Below are positions 6,799 to 13,613 of a DNA stretch of 64,000 bases, piece after piece. Under the pieces are notes generated by a model that ran no database searches, was not told where the DNA came from, and saw only the letters and a program-made list of their open reading frames with translations. Both the position numbers and the translations under genes were made by a program. The first letter of the stretch is position 1. The number at the start of each line of letters is the position of its first letter. Source of the stretch: a virus. Location of the stretch: IMG/VR virus record IMGVR_UViG_3300050821_001343, positions 1 to 64,000 of that record, one strand, 5' to 3'.

Positions 6799-7194
6799 AA
6801 CTCTACGGTTCTCCTCTCAGTTTTCTTGACCAGTTTTCCGAATGATGGCGGTGCGCCTCTACCCATGACCATCCACTCTTTCAGTTCTATTTCCTGAAGA
6901 TAGTCTTGCGCCGATGGAATGAATCTTCCACCAAAGTCTTCTAGGATGTGTTGCTCTCCAATATCTCTTACGGACACCAAACGGCCATTAGAGTTGGTAA
7001 TGTTGTGTCCAAAAATCTTCTCAAGGATCACTGACAGGAACCATGAGTTATGTGTCAGCGCCCGGTGCCCGGTGCCTGCTGTCAGCAATTGTTCCCTTAG
7101 ATGCATCCATCAAATCGTGAATGGGCAAATAGTCCTCCGGGACTCCTCCCCATTTCTTAGCCGATGAAATCGCGTGAATGTACGGCTTTGACAT
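6795..7194 (-). pseudogene. Frameshifted conserved gene (DUF6915-like)
   Basis: Two frames together encode one protein resembling the DUF6915-type family. The first part, from ATG 7194 with AAAGGG upstream, holds the HDLMDASKG and ADSRHR motifs. The second holds ALTHNSWFLSVILEKIFG, EQHILEDFGGRFIPS and a Trp-Met end. They are split by a tandem duplication of CCCGGTG (plus strand 7061-7067 and 7068-7074). Removing one copy restores SRHRALTHNSW exactly. As read, the first frame stops at 7048. It could be a true mutation, a switchable tract or an assembly error; the family has no known activity. Confidence 0.85.
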
Positions 7195-7203
7195 TTGACC
7201 CTT

Positions 7204-7265
7204 TCGATCAATGGGGACACCGAAGTGCCCCCTTCTGTTTCCAAGCCTATGAATTAGGCTCAGGC
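7204..7265 (-). other. Leader hairpins before the frameshifted gene
   Basis: On the minus strand, an AGCCTA/TAGGCT hairpin is followed by an 8-base-pair UUCG-capped hairpin (GGGGGCAC/GTGTCCCC). No U-run follows, so this is a structured leader rather than a terminator. The ribosome site of the gene at 7194 follows immediately. Confidence 0.5.
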
Positions 7266-7267
7266 GA

Positions 7268-7405
7268 TTAAGCCAGTACAAGGTCATTGCTACGAACCAC
7301 GCCGTCTTTCGACACCGGGATTGCAGCAATCATCTTGTCATAAATGCTTGTGGCATTTACTTATTTGACTCTCGTTACGGTGAGCATCATTTCCGGCATG
7401 TCCAT
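7268..7405 (-). other. Possible tiny gene interrupted by TAA
   Basis: ATGs at 7405 and 7399 lie right after the -10 of the promoter at 7409-7437, as in the leaderless genes here. The frame gives a 12-residue peptide from 7399 (MPEMMLTVTRVK), then TAA at 7361-7363, then stays open in the same frame for 30 more codons (including IYDKMIAAIPVSKDGVVRSN) to a stop at 7268. It may be a dead or read-through gene, or chance. Confidence 0.3.
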
Positions 7406-7408
7406 AAC

Positions 7409-7437
7409 ACTTTACCAATACTGTCGAATCTTGTCAG
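7409..7437 (-). promoter_or_regulatory. Promoter with extended -10
   Basis: CTGACA (7432-7437), 17-base spacer, TGG then TAAAGT (7409-7414). Same architecture as the other early promoters, with one change from TTGACA. It drives the frameshifted gene and the tRNA-containing operon beyond. Confidence 0.65.
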
Positions 7438-7455
7438 GCCCAAATTGATAGCCGG

Positions 7456-7592
7456 TAGGCTTTCTAGGTACAGTCTTACTCGCCTTCTCTCAGATCGGGC
7501 GCAATCACTGTACCGTGAGGCACTCCCGATAATTCCGGCTAACTTCGTACTACAAAACTTGGTGGACCTGCCGGTATATGCTAACCGGGTCC
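7456..7592. ncRNA. Structured non-coding stretch
   Basis: The 200 bases between the promoter and the gene at 7640 lack a credible gene. They hold an exact 8-base inverted repeat (7467-7474 with 7507-7514) enclosing a CGCC/GGCG stem, and a compact hairpin at 7564-7592 (GGACC/GGTCC plus CGGT/ACCG). Read on the minus strand, the latter is followed at once by ACCA, so it looks like a tRNA acceptor minihelix. Strand and function are uncertain. Confidence 0.4.
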
Positions 7593-7639
7593 AATATCAA
7601 TGCGATGTACTTCATACATGCTTAACTTAAACGTATTGT

Positions 7640-7825
7640 TTACAGCTTGCCTTTAAGGTCTGCTTCAACGGCTGCTACAACTGACTTTACCTTTGAAACA
7701 AAACCGGGAACCTTTGCTTCTAGAGCCGTGGCATCATCCTGAACCTTTGCGCGAAACAATGCATTGGTAACATACTCATACACGGTTGCTGCGAAGAGTC
7801 CTACAACTGCGATTTCAAGAATCAT
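7640..7825 (-). CDS. Small membrane-anchored protein
   Basis: 61 residues, ATG 7825 with AAAGGAG upstream. One N-terminal hydrophobic helix (about 1-17), then a soluble helix rich in Ala, Lys and Val up to the C-terminus. No family recognised; an inner-membrane accessory protein is likely. Confidence 0.7.
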   Translation of the reverse strand: MILEIAVVGLFAATVYEYVTNALFRAKVQDDATALEAKVPGFVSKVKSVVAAVEADLKGKL

Positions 7826-7834
7826 GTGTCTCCT

Positions 7835-8335
7835 TTAACTAAAATCGTACATGCTTTCGTTTACTACAGGGGCGTCCGTGTTTGGGTCGCCTAGCGTCCC
7901 TACGGCGGCATTGCCCTCCACCATCGGCTTTTCTGATTCCGACACAGGTTCTATCTGTCGTTCACTTTCCTTTATACTACCACTCTTCTGCTGTTTTGTC
8001 AAGGCCAATTTTGCAATTCTTCGCTCACGTCTTGCTTTTTTCATATCGACGTGCCGTTTAACGTTCGGCAATTTAGACATGTGAGCGGCAGTAGCCTCTT
8101 CACAAAATTGGGCTACTTGCCGCATCATAGTATAGCTAATGACTGAAGTGAGTTGGAAGAAACCGTACTGTCGGTAGCCAGTCCACCATTTAACGTAGCC
8201 GAGGAGCGAACGATGCGCTTTATCGAATACGCTAAACTGCCTTGTCTTCGACCCAATGTGTGCAGGGCCATCATCTCGAAAGACCAAATGGCTAGACTTC
8301 CATAGGTCTAGGTCGATGCGCTCAATCTCAATCAT
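7835..8335 (-). CDS. WR-Y-FF family protein, leaderless
   Basis: 166 residues from ATG 8335, which lies exactly 7 bases after a perfect -10 (TATACT). The mRNA should therefore start at or next to the AUG. The core LLGYVKWWTGYRQYGFF and QVAQFCEEA match the shorter protein at 4099-4308. The C-terminal half is basic, then acidic and disordered. A second promoter sequence lies inside it (7974-8002). Function unknown. Confidence 0.8.
   Translation of the reverse strand: MIEIERIDLDLWKSSHLVFRDDGPAHIGSKTRQFSVFDKAHRSLLGYVKWWTGYRQYGFFQLTSVISYTMMRQVAQFCEEATAAHMSKLPNVKRHVDMKKARRERRIAKLALTKQQKSGSIKESERQIEPVSESEKPMVEGNAAVGTLGDPNTDAPVVNESMYDFS
7974..8002 (-). promoter_or_regulatory. Intragenic promoter
   Basis: TTGACA (7997-8002), 17-base spacer, TGG then TAGTAT (7974-7979), inside the gene 7835-8335. 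All elements match the local consensus. It could give extra transcription of the membrane protein gene at 7640-7825. Confidence 0.55.
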
Positions 8336-8342
8336 CGAATAC

Positions 8343-8371
8343 AGTATATCATACTTTCCTGCGTTTGTCAA
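8343..8371 (-). promoter_or_regulatory. Leaderless promoter
   Basis: TTGACA (8366-8371), 17-base spacer ending TGA, TATACT (8343-8348), then 7 bases to ATG 8335. It lies across the end of the upstream HExxH gene. Confidence 0.9.
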
Positions 8372-8729
8372 GTGATTTTTGAGCCTTTTCTTTATCATTG
8401 GCAATGAACTGGACTACATAGCCGATGGAATAGGCAAAAACCTCTTCATCAGGATTAGCTCCTATATAGTTGAACATATTCGTCACGGCATGATATGCTT
8501 CATGCACCATGTGGTTGATAGTTGCTGTCCGTTTCAGAACTACAAACGTGTAGCTCTGGTTAGGCATCTTAACTGTGAAGCCATCAGTGGTATCGTCTAC
8601 CCAGTGGGCACTTTTAAGAAATCCCTTCTTGACGAGATTCTTAGCGCTATCAACCAAGTTGTCCGTGAATATAACATAAATCCGGTAGTTATATACAGGG
8701 AACGGGATTATTGTCTTAGATTCGCTCAT
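8349..8729 (-). CDS. Putative HExxH metalloprotease-like protein
   Basis: 126 residues. HEAYH (about 77-81) in a helix followed by a DEEVFAYSIGYVVQF helix fits a zincin active site, with the Glu of the second helix as third ligand. Similar short proteins are common in phages but are not characterised. GAGGAG precedes ATG 8729. It lies directly downstream of the polymerase gene. Confidence 0.75.
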   Translation of the reverse strand: MSESKTIIPFPVYNYRIYVIFTDNLVDSAKNLVKKGFLKSAHWVDDTTDGFTVKMPNQSYTFVVLKRTATINHMVHEAYHAVTNMFNYIGANPDEEVFAYSIGYVVQFIANDKEKAQKSLDKRRKV

Positions 8730-8735
8730 TGCTCC

Positions 8736-11459
8736 TCACTTCTTCCAATAGGCTGCGATGTTGTAGTCGAACTCCATGACTACACGTTTCATCTTCATTG
8801 CGGCTGCTCTCTTAAAGGCATCCCCGATCAGGTCTGCAACTTTCTGTGCGTATCTCTTCGGGCATTGTACGACCAATTCATCGTGTACGAACTTAATCAA
8901 CGTGGCACGGTACTGAGGAAGAGTGTGCCACAAGAACGGAATCCCATTCTGATCATAACCCGACCCCATTGCTTTTTTCGCAATCGTTGCATTAGTCGCC
9001 TGAATGCGGTGATTCTTTCCTTGGCGAGTAATACGGCTCGTCATCTGAAACCAACTGCGGCTAATTTCGTTTGCAGTCGGCTGTCGATGAGACAGATCAA
9101 ACATCTCAAGTTGTGTCGGCTTGCGACCCTTTATTGTGATAAACGTGTTTACGTTTTTCTCAGTGTCCTCATCTTTCAGGCGAAGGTCTTTTTCGTTCCA
9201 CTCCTTGCAGTTCTCAATCGCACGTGCTTGTGTTGGCTCAGGAAGCAAGCGGCGGCGTCCGAACAGATCAAATGCTTTGAACTTCCTTGCAGCCTCATCG
9301 CCGCTGTTTTTCAAATATGCCCAAATGCGAGGATTCTTGGCTTCGTGCAAAGCCATCAATTCTTTTGCGTGCTTGACGGTTTGTTTGATTTCCTTTGCTA
9401 GTTTGTTCGGCCCTCCACCATAGGCAAGCAGGAAGTTGGTAGACTTGTTGTTATCACGTAACTCTTTATGCTTCTCGCATTTGCATTTCTGCCGTTGTGG
9501 ATCACCAACAGTACATAGAGTATTTTTAGCAACCGATTCAGCGGTGTGAGTCTTAAAATATGCGCAATCTTCCAGAGCGTATTTCGGCCATTCAATTTCG
9601 TACAGAAGTTCAGTTCCTACTGAGTGAACGTCTTCTTTACGCCTGAATGCGTTGATCCATACGGGGTCATTAGCATCGTCCGCAATAATGCGTAACTCTG
9701 CGCCGGACATGTCAGCAGTGACTAGTACGTTTTCTTCAGCGTGCGTTGTACATTCGTTTCCACATTTCTGGCAGTAGAAGTTGAACTCACCGAATGCATT
9801 TGGCTCGTAGCTTGTATTGTCTTCACAACAGTCGCTAACTCTAACGTCTTCATTCGGAGGGTCGGCAACAAAGCAACTACGCACTTCCTTATCTTGTGGA
9901 AGATTCTGACCGTTCGGCTTCGATGAACTACTGCGACCTGTCCCGGCGTCATATTGGTTGAACTCGCAGTGAAGCCGTCCATCTCCGGGGTGCAACCATC
10001 CTTCTTCTTTGCACGGATGTGTTGTCCACGTCTGTGCCCACGCGTCTCCATAGGTGCCGATTTGTTTTGACAATCCATGATACTCTCGTATCAACTTCAT
10101 AACAGGAATTTTTTCAAACTTCTCTAGCGTCTCATCATCAAGGTTCTCAAGTTTCTCAAGCTTGGGGAAGTTCTCTTTGAGCACTTTCAACAACTGCGCG
10201 TCAGAGCCGTAGTTAATCAGAGCCTCTCCTTCGCAATCAGCGGCAAGGTTCTTGATCTTAGTACGTTTCTTTTTCAGATCACCACACTGTGCCTTGAGAA
10301 TGTCCTTCTGTGCTTTACGTGCTTGTTCCCATTGGCTAAGTTTGATTTCCAATTCGGCAATGTCAATATCGCTTATTTCGTTAAGATTTTTCTTTCTGTC
10401 GCGCTTCATCTGTGACAGTTGTGCTTTCATCTTAACTTCTTCGTCAGTCGGTGTAGACCCCAGTGCCTTCCATTCAGCTTCAAGCTTGGTGATGATATTC
10501 TCGTCAATTGCTTCCAACTTCGATCCCACAATTGGTAGGAAAATCACATCTAGGTATTGAAGATTGAGTTTGTACTTGTCTTTCGACTTTTGCACACGTT
10601 CTAGCCACTTCTCTGTAGCAATACGCTCTCCGTGAAGATGCATGTCCACAAAACTACCAATGGCTTCGTTCTCGATTTCGATAATTTCGTGGAGGTTGTC
10701 TCCAAGAATTATGCTGTCTAGGTAGTAAAGGTAGTCTGCAAGTTTTGGCTTTCCATGGGCTTTCAACGATGCTGGAGTCTCACCGCTAGCAATCACAGAC
10801 TGGAGAAGCTTGATCCCAATTGGTGTCCTCGTATCTAGTGCGGCGTATTCATACTGCGCATCGGAAATTTCATCATCAAGGTTGAACGACATTTGCAGCG
10901 TTTTGTCAATAGTTTTTCCGAAGTAACGCTCCATGAGTGATTCCATGGAGTAAAAGTCGTAGTTCTTCAACGAGGCGTGTCCACCGAGTCCAGCGTAGAT
11001 ACACTTCTCGGCCATCATGCAGTCGTACCATCCGTACGCACGAATACCCAACAGCCAATATAGGCACTCATACTCGAAGGCTAGGTTTACACCAACTTTT
11101 ATCCATTTGTCAGAAACTAAATACTTAGCTAACTTATTCAGTAGGTTTTGCAATCCCGGTGCCAGATGCAAGTTCGCACCGTAGTTCCCTTGACAGTTAT
11201 ACAATGTTTCGCCGCTACGGTCACACAATGCTCTTAAATCAATTACATACTGCTCGGTGTTGTTACCGAACTGCATGGTTCTTACCCTACGCCAAAAGTA
11301 ATCTTTGGTGGGTGTTGTTTCGCTGTCGAATCCAAATTCAGGTGTACGCTCAAGGAAGTCAATCAGCTTCTCAAACGAGTCGTTATCCACAACTCTTGTG
11401 ATATTAGGAGGAGGATTGAGAACGAGCGGCGTTAGTTCACGTTCCGCTATAATTGGCAT
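8736..11459 (-). CDS. polA: Family A DNA polymerase with inserted zinc cluster
   Basis: 907 residues, replicative DNA polymerase. The 3'-5' exonuclease domain has FGFDSET (about 42-48) and VGVNLAFEYE. Polymerase motif A is ADMSGAELR, motif B RDNNKSTNFLLAYGGG, motif C FVHDELV. Between CFVADP and motif A lies an insertion of about 40 residues (about 537-577) with Cys-Cys and CQKCGNEC, a likely zinc ribbon. Another Cys group (CTVGDPQRQKCKCEKH) precedes motif B. A long Lys/Glu-rich helical insertion sits in the thumb region (about 335-410). Translation must begin at ATG 11459, because the ATG nine bases earlier overlaps the -10. Confidence 0.95.
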   Translation of the reverse strand: MPIIAERELTPLVLNPPPNITRVVDNDSFEKLIDFLERTPEFGFDSETTPTKDYFWRRVRTMQFGNNTEQYVIDLRALCDRSGETLYNCQGNYGANLHLAPGLQNLLNKLAKYLVSDKWIKVGVNLAFEYECLYWLLGIRAYGWYDCMMAEKCIYAGLGGHASLKNYDFYSMESLMERYFGKTIDKTLQMSFNLDDEISDAQYEYAALDTRTPIGIKLLQSVIASGETPASLKAHGKPKLADYLYYLDSIILGDNLHEIIEIENEAIGSFVDMHLHGERIATEKWLERVQKSKDKYKLNLQYLDVIFLPIVGSKLEAIDENIITKLEAEWKALGSTPTDEEVKMKAQLSQMKRDRKKNLNEISDIDIAELEIKLSQWEQARKAQKDILKAQCGDLKKKRTKIKNLAADCEGEALINYGSDAQLLKVLKENFPKLEKLENLDDETLEKFEKIPVMKLIREYHGLSKQIGTYGDAWAQTWTTHPCKEEGWLHPGDGRLHCEFNQYDAGTGRSSSSKPNGQNLPQDKEVRSCFVADPPNEDVRVSDCCEDNTSYEPNAFGEFNFYCQKCGNECTTHAEENVLVTADMSGAELRIIADDANDPVWINAFRRKEDVHSVGTELLYEIEWPKYALEDCAYFKTHTAESVAKNTLCTVGDPQRQKCKCEKHKELRDNNKSTNFLLAYGGGPNKLAKEIKQTVKHAKELMALHEAKNPRIWAYLKNSGDEAARKFKAFDLFGRRRLLPEPTQARAIENCKEWNEKDLRLKDEDTEKNVNTFITIKGRKPTQLEMFDLSHRQPTANEISRSWFQMTSRITRQGKNHRIQATNATIAKKAMGSGYDQNGIPFLWHTLPQYRATLIKFVHDELVVQCPKRYAQKVADLIGDAFKRAAAMKMKRVVMEFDYNIAAYWKK

Positions 11460-11466
11460 TCTTCTC

Positions 11467-11495
11467 ATATTACCACAAATCGTCTAAATTGTCAA
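11467..11495 (-). promoter_or_regulatory. Leaderless promoter of DNA polymerase
   Basis: TTGACA (11490-11495), 17-base spacer ending TGG, TAATAT (11467-11472), then 7 bases to ATG 11459. Divergent from the promoter at 11519-11547. Confidence 0.9.
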
Positions 11496-11518
11496 GTAAA
11501 GTTTTTTTGCGAAAAGAC

Positions 11519-11547
11519 TTGACAAATCCCCCGAAGTGTGATATACT
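11519..11547 (+). promoter_or_regulatory. Divergent promoter for RNase H and structured RNA
   Basis: TTGACA (11519-11524), 17-base spacer ending TGA, TATACT (11542-11547). Unlike the leaderless promoters, a leader of about 23 bases with GAGGAG follows before ATG 11577. A T-run (11501-11508) lies between it and the divergent promoter. Confidence 0.9.
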
Positions 11548-11576
11548 TGGTTTAATGTCAAAGTGTGAGGAGACAC

Positions 11577-12002
11577 ATGTCTGAGTACGTTCTACATTTC
11601 GATGGAAGCTGTGGTCCGACAAATCCGGGGCCGTTCGCTGGTTACGGGTATGTCATCTCTAAAGATGGCTTCATTAAGGAAAATGAATCAGGTCCATTGG
11701 TCGGGCAGACATTCAGCAACAATTATGCTGAATTCTATGCCCTATTCAAAGGACTCGACTACCTATTGACAATTCTCCAACCCTCTGACAAGTTGTTCAT
11801 TCGCGGCGATTCCGCCTTGGTTATCAACATCATGCGCGGTAAGTGGCGTCCGAAAGACTCCGGTATCTATTTTCCAGCCTATCTACTGGCAAGTAATGCG
11901 CTAACCTGCATTCGGCGGGATCGCGTTCATGTGTCGATAGACTGGGTTCCCCGAGAAATGAATACACAAGCAGATGCATTATCAACATCGTACCGCACGT
12001 AG
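11577..12002 (+). CDS. Ribonuclease H-like protein
   Basis: 141 residues. The RNase HI fold is shown by the four acidic residues in order: FDGSCGPTNPG (D8), NNYAEFYAL, IRGDSALV and NTQADALS. It probably removes RNA primers during phage replication, next to the divergent DNA polymerase. The start is ATG 11577 with GAGGAGACAC before it. The gene is complete, so the following non-coding stretch does not interrupt it. Confidence 0.9.
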   Translation: MSEYVLHFDGSCGPTNPGPFAGYGYVISKDGFIKENESGPLVGQTFSNNYAEFYALFKGLDYLLTILQPSDKLFIRGDSALVINIMRGKWRPKDSGIYFPAYLLASNALTCIRRDRVHVSIDWVPREMNTQADALSTSYRT

Positions 12003-12035
12003 CTTCGTGGCACAGCGAATTAACGGGCCACTTGA

Positions 12036-12524
12036 TATGAAAAACGGAGTGACTATCTCCGGTAAACATGCGTAATCGTGTTTATTTTCATGTACATGGC
12101 ATTACAACTTTCAACTATGAGGACTTGGCGCTCTGAGCAATCAGGCGTTCTCCGAATTGCTTAAAACCAGACAACTATACGGGACTCCCGGCGACGGGTA
12201 AACGGTTGAAAAGACATGCTTTGCAATAAAACCTAACTAAGTAGGTTGGAATTCTGCTATCGGGTAGGGGCCATAAGCACGCCTGAAGGGAAAAGATTAC
12301 AACCCTTCACTATTTTGAATGAAAAGCCAACAGCGATCTTTGGTAACAATGTGAGTTTGATACCTTACATTGATTTAGAGCCAATGTCTTAGCTAAATGT
12401 TCACTTTATCTTTAGCGATGATATGTTCAAAATAAGCAGTATTATCCAAGACTAGTACAATATCCTACCATGACCAATTGGTGAGTTAACTAGTCGTTCT
12501 TAGCGTTAGTCGTTAATTTTCATA
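12036..12524 (+). ncRNA. Candidate large structured RNA, about 490 bases
   Basis: No convincing gene occupies 12003-12564. The ends pair: TATGAAAA (12036-12043) with TTTTCATA (12517-12524); an alternative pairing is 12017-12025 with 12511-12519. Between them lie exact hairpins: 12045-12061 (5 bp), GTAAACA/TGTTTAT, AGCAAT/ATTGCT (12136-12161), CCCG-GCGA-CGGG with a GNRA loop (12187-12198), AACCTA/TAGGTT (12230-12247), GAAGGG/CCCTTC (12285-12308) and CAATGT/ACATTG (12347-12372). A further CCGGG/CCCGG hairpin sits near 12533-12548. Size, phage context and an adjacent HNH gene recall the ornate large RNAs (GOLLD, ROOL); membership is not shown. Transcription would come from the promoter at 11519. 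Confidence 0.55.
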
Positions 12525-12564
12525 ATAACTTGCCGGGATATTACCCGGTAGGAAGGGGAGAATT

Positions 12565-13002
12565 GTGCCTAGAAACTGGAAAAGACGGAATAAAGTATCT
12601 GAAAAAGGTTTTGTAGTAGCTAAAAAGTTCCAAAACGTCCATAAGGAGCATAGATTGACCTTTTTGGTGTCATGTCTTAGACTGGATAGCCCCGATTTGC
12701 AGTTGAAGGGCCACTTGCGGAGGCGAGGGTTCAACGGTAGTAAAGGATGGTCGCTTCCTCTAACTGATAAGAGTGAGTGTTATCTGTGTAAAGGTAAAGC
12801 AACCCTGAGACACCATGTGATTCCGCTCGTTAAGGGAGGTCGAAACAAACTCAATAACATCGTTCCCCTCTGCCAACCATGCCATTGTCGGGTACATCCA
12901 CACATGCAGAAAGGATATAAACGTCCTGAACGATCCGTTCATCGACAGGTCTTAGGTAAACCATTGCAAACAATAGTTGTAATTCCTCCAAAATCGGTTT
13001 AG
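12565..13002 (+). CDS. HNH endonuclease
   Basis: 145 residues from GTG 12565, with GGAAGGGGAG upstream. The basic N-terminal part is DNA-binding-like. The C-terminal HNH fold is CYLCKGKATLRHHVIPL, KGGRNKLNNIVPLC and QPCHCRVH: paired CxxC zinc ligands and the HH-I-P catalytic strand. It is far too short for an IscB/HEARO protein. Its position right after the structured RNA resembles an intron-encoded or associated homing gene, but no split exon is seen. Confidence 0.85.
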   Translation: MPRNWKRRNKVSEKGFVVAKKFQNVHKEHRLTFLVSCLRLDSPDLQLKGHLRRRGFNGSKGWSLPLTDKSECYLCKGKATLRHHVIPLVKGGRNKLNNIVPLCQPCHCRVHPHMQKGYKRPERSVHRQVLGKPLQTIVVIPPKSV

Positions 13003-13085
13003 TGAAAAACTATTTTTCATAAAAATATCTCCTTTCTACTCAACAACTTAATATACAGGAACCTATGAAAAGGGCTATAAACCCC

Positions 13086-13115
13086 TTGACAGGTGTGATA
13101 TAATAGGATTATACA
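13086..13115 (+). promoter_or_regulatory. Probable late promoter, atypical spacing
   Basis: TTGACA (13086-13091) is followed 17-18 bases later by TTATAC/TATACA (13109-13115). A perfect extended -10, TGATATAAT (13096-13104), lies only 7 bases after TTGACA. Either could be used. It is the only promoter candidate before the virion module. Confidence 0.5.
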
Positions 13116-13137
13116 ATAGAAAGAAAGACGAAACACT

Positions 13138-13300
13138 ATCCAGATCACTCTGGATCATGCTCTGGACCCAGAGTAATGGGCACAAGAACAGGGCGGGGGC
13201 CTCCTCCAGCCGCACTTCGGTGCGGTTCCTCCGTCCTCGATTTTAACCTCAATGGAGAGACGGGGCTAGTTTTCCTCTATGGACTAGCCCTTTCGTTTTT
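13138..13300 (+). terminator. Structured leader ending in a terminator-like hairpin
   Basis: The 307 bases from 13003 to 13309 hold no gene. In order come exact hairpins 13138-13155 (7 bp), 13160-13173 (5 bp) and 13210-13225 (6 bp, UUCG loop). Last is GGGCTAG/CTAGCCC at 13263-13290, followed by TTTCGTTTTT. The last has the form of an intrinsic terminator but stands just 10 bases before ATG 13310, with the GGAG site after it. An attenuator controlling entry into the structural genes is plausible. An AT-rich hairpin at about 13003-13019 may end the HNH transcript. Confidence 0.55.
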
Positions 13301-13309
13301 GGAGTCAAC

Positions 13310-13585
13310 ATGCCCGCAGTCGGAAATTCAGTTGCCTTTCAAGTTGCCATTGCATCAACAGGTGTTCCACAGCAACTTCCAGCAAATGCTTTACAGAACG
13401 GTGGAACTCTGGCTGCTAAGACCGGCAACACGGCAGCAGTTTCGATTAGCCCGAATCCAGCCGTTACTGCTACTACTGGCTTTTTGCTAGGAGCAGGACA
13501 ACAGGCTCCGTTCACTGGTAGTAATACGAACCAACTTTGGGTCGTTGGCACCGCAGCAGATGTAATTTCGTTTTTGGGTAATTAA
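13310..13585 (+). CDS. Small virion-type protein
   Basis: 91 residues, Ala/Thr/Gly-rich and beta-strand-like throughout. It starts MPAVGNSVAFQVAIAS and ends in NQLWVVGTAADVISFLGN. Similar short proteins occur among phage structural genes; a capsid-decoration or fibre-associated role is inferred. No charged catalytic motif. First gene of the virion module. Confidence 0.7.
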   Translation: MPAVGNSVAFQVAIASTGVPQQLPANALQNGGTLAAKTGNTAAVSISPNPAVTATTGFLLGAGQQAPFTGSNTNQLWVVGTAADVISFLGN

Positions 13586-13613
13586 AGCGTACTTGATACG
13601 CAAGGATTGATAA

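Noticed and set aside
8379-9401. A 340-codon plus-strand frame opposite the HExxH and polymerase genes
   Set aside because: It lies antisense to two clear genes, has no ribosome site and no protein-like motif; it is a shadow of the coding strand.
11459-11468. The polymerase start at ATG 11468
   Set aside because: This ATG overlaps the -10 hexamer and cannot be in the transcript from that promoter.
12003-13002. Group I or II intron, or HEARO/IscB element
   Set aside because: The RNase H gene is complete, no split exon is seen, no recognisable intron core was found, and the HNH protein is much too short for IscB.
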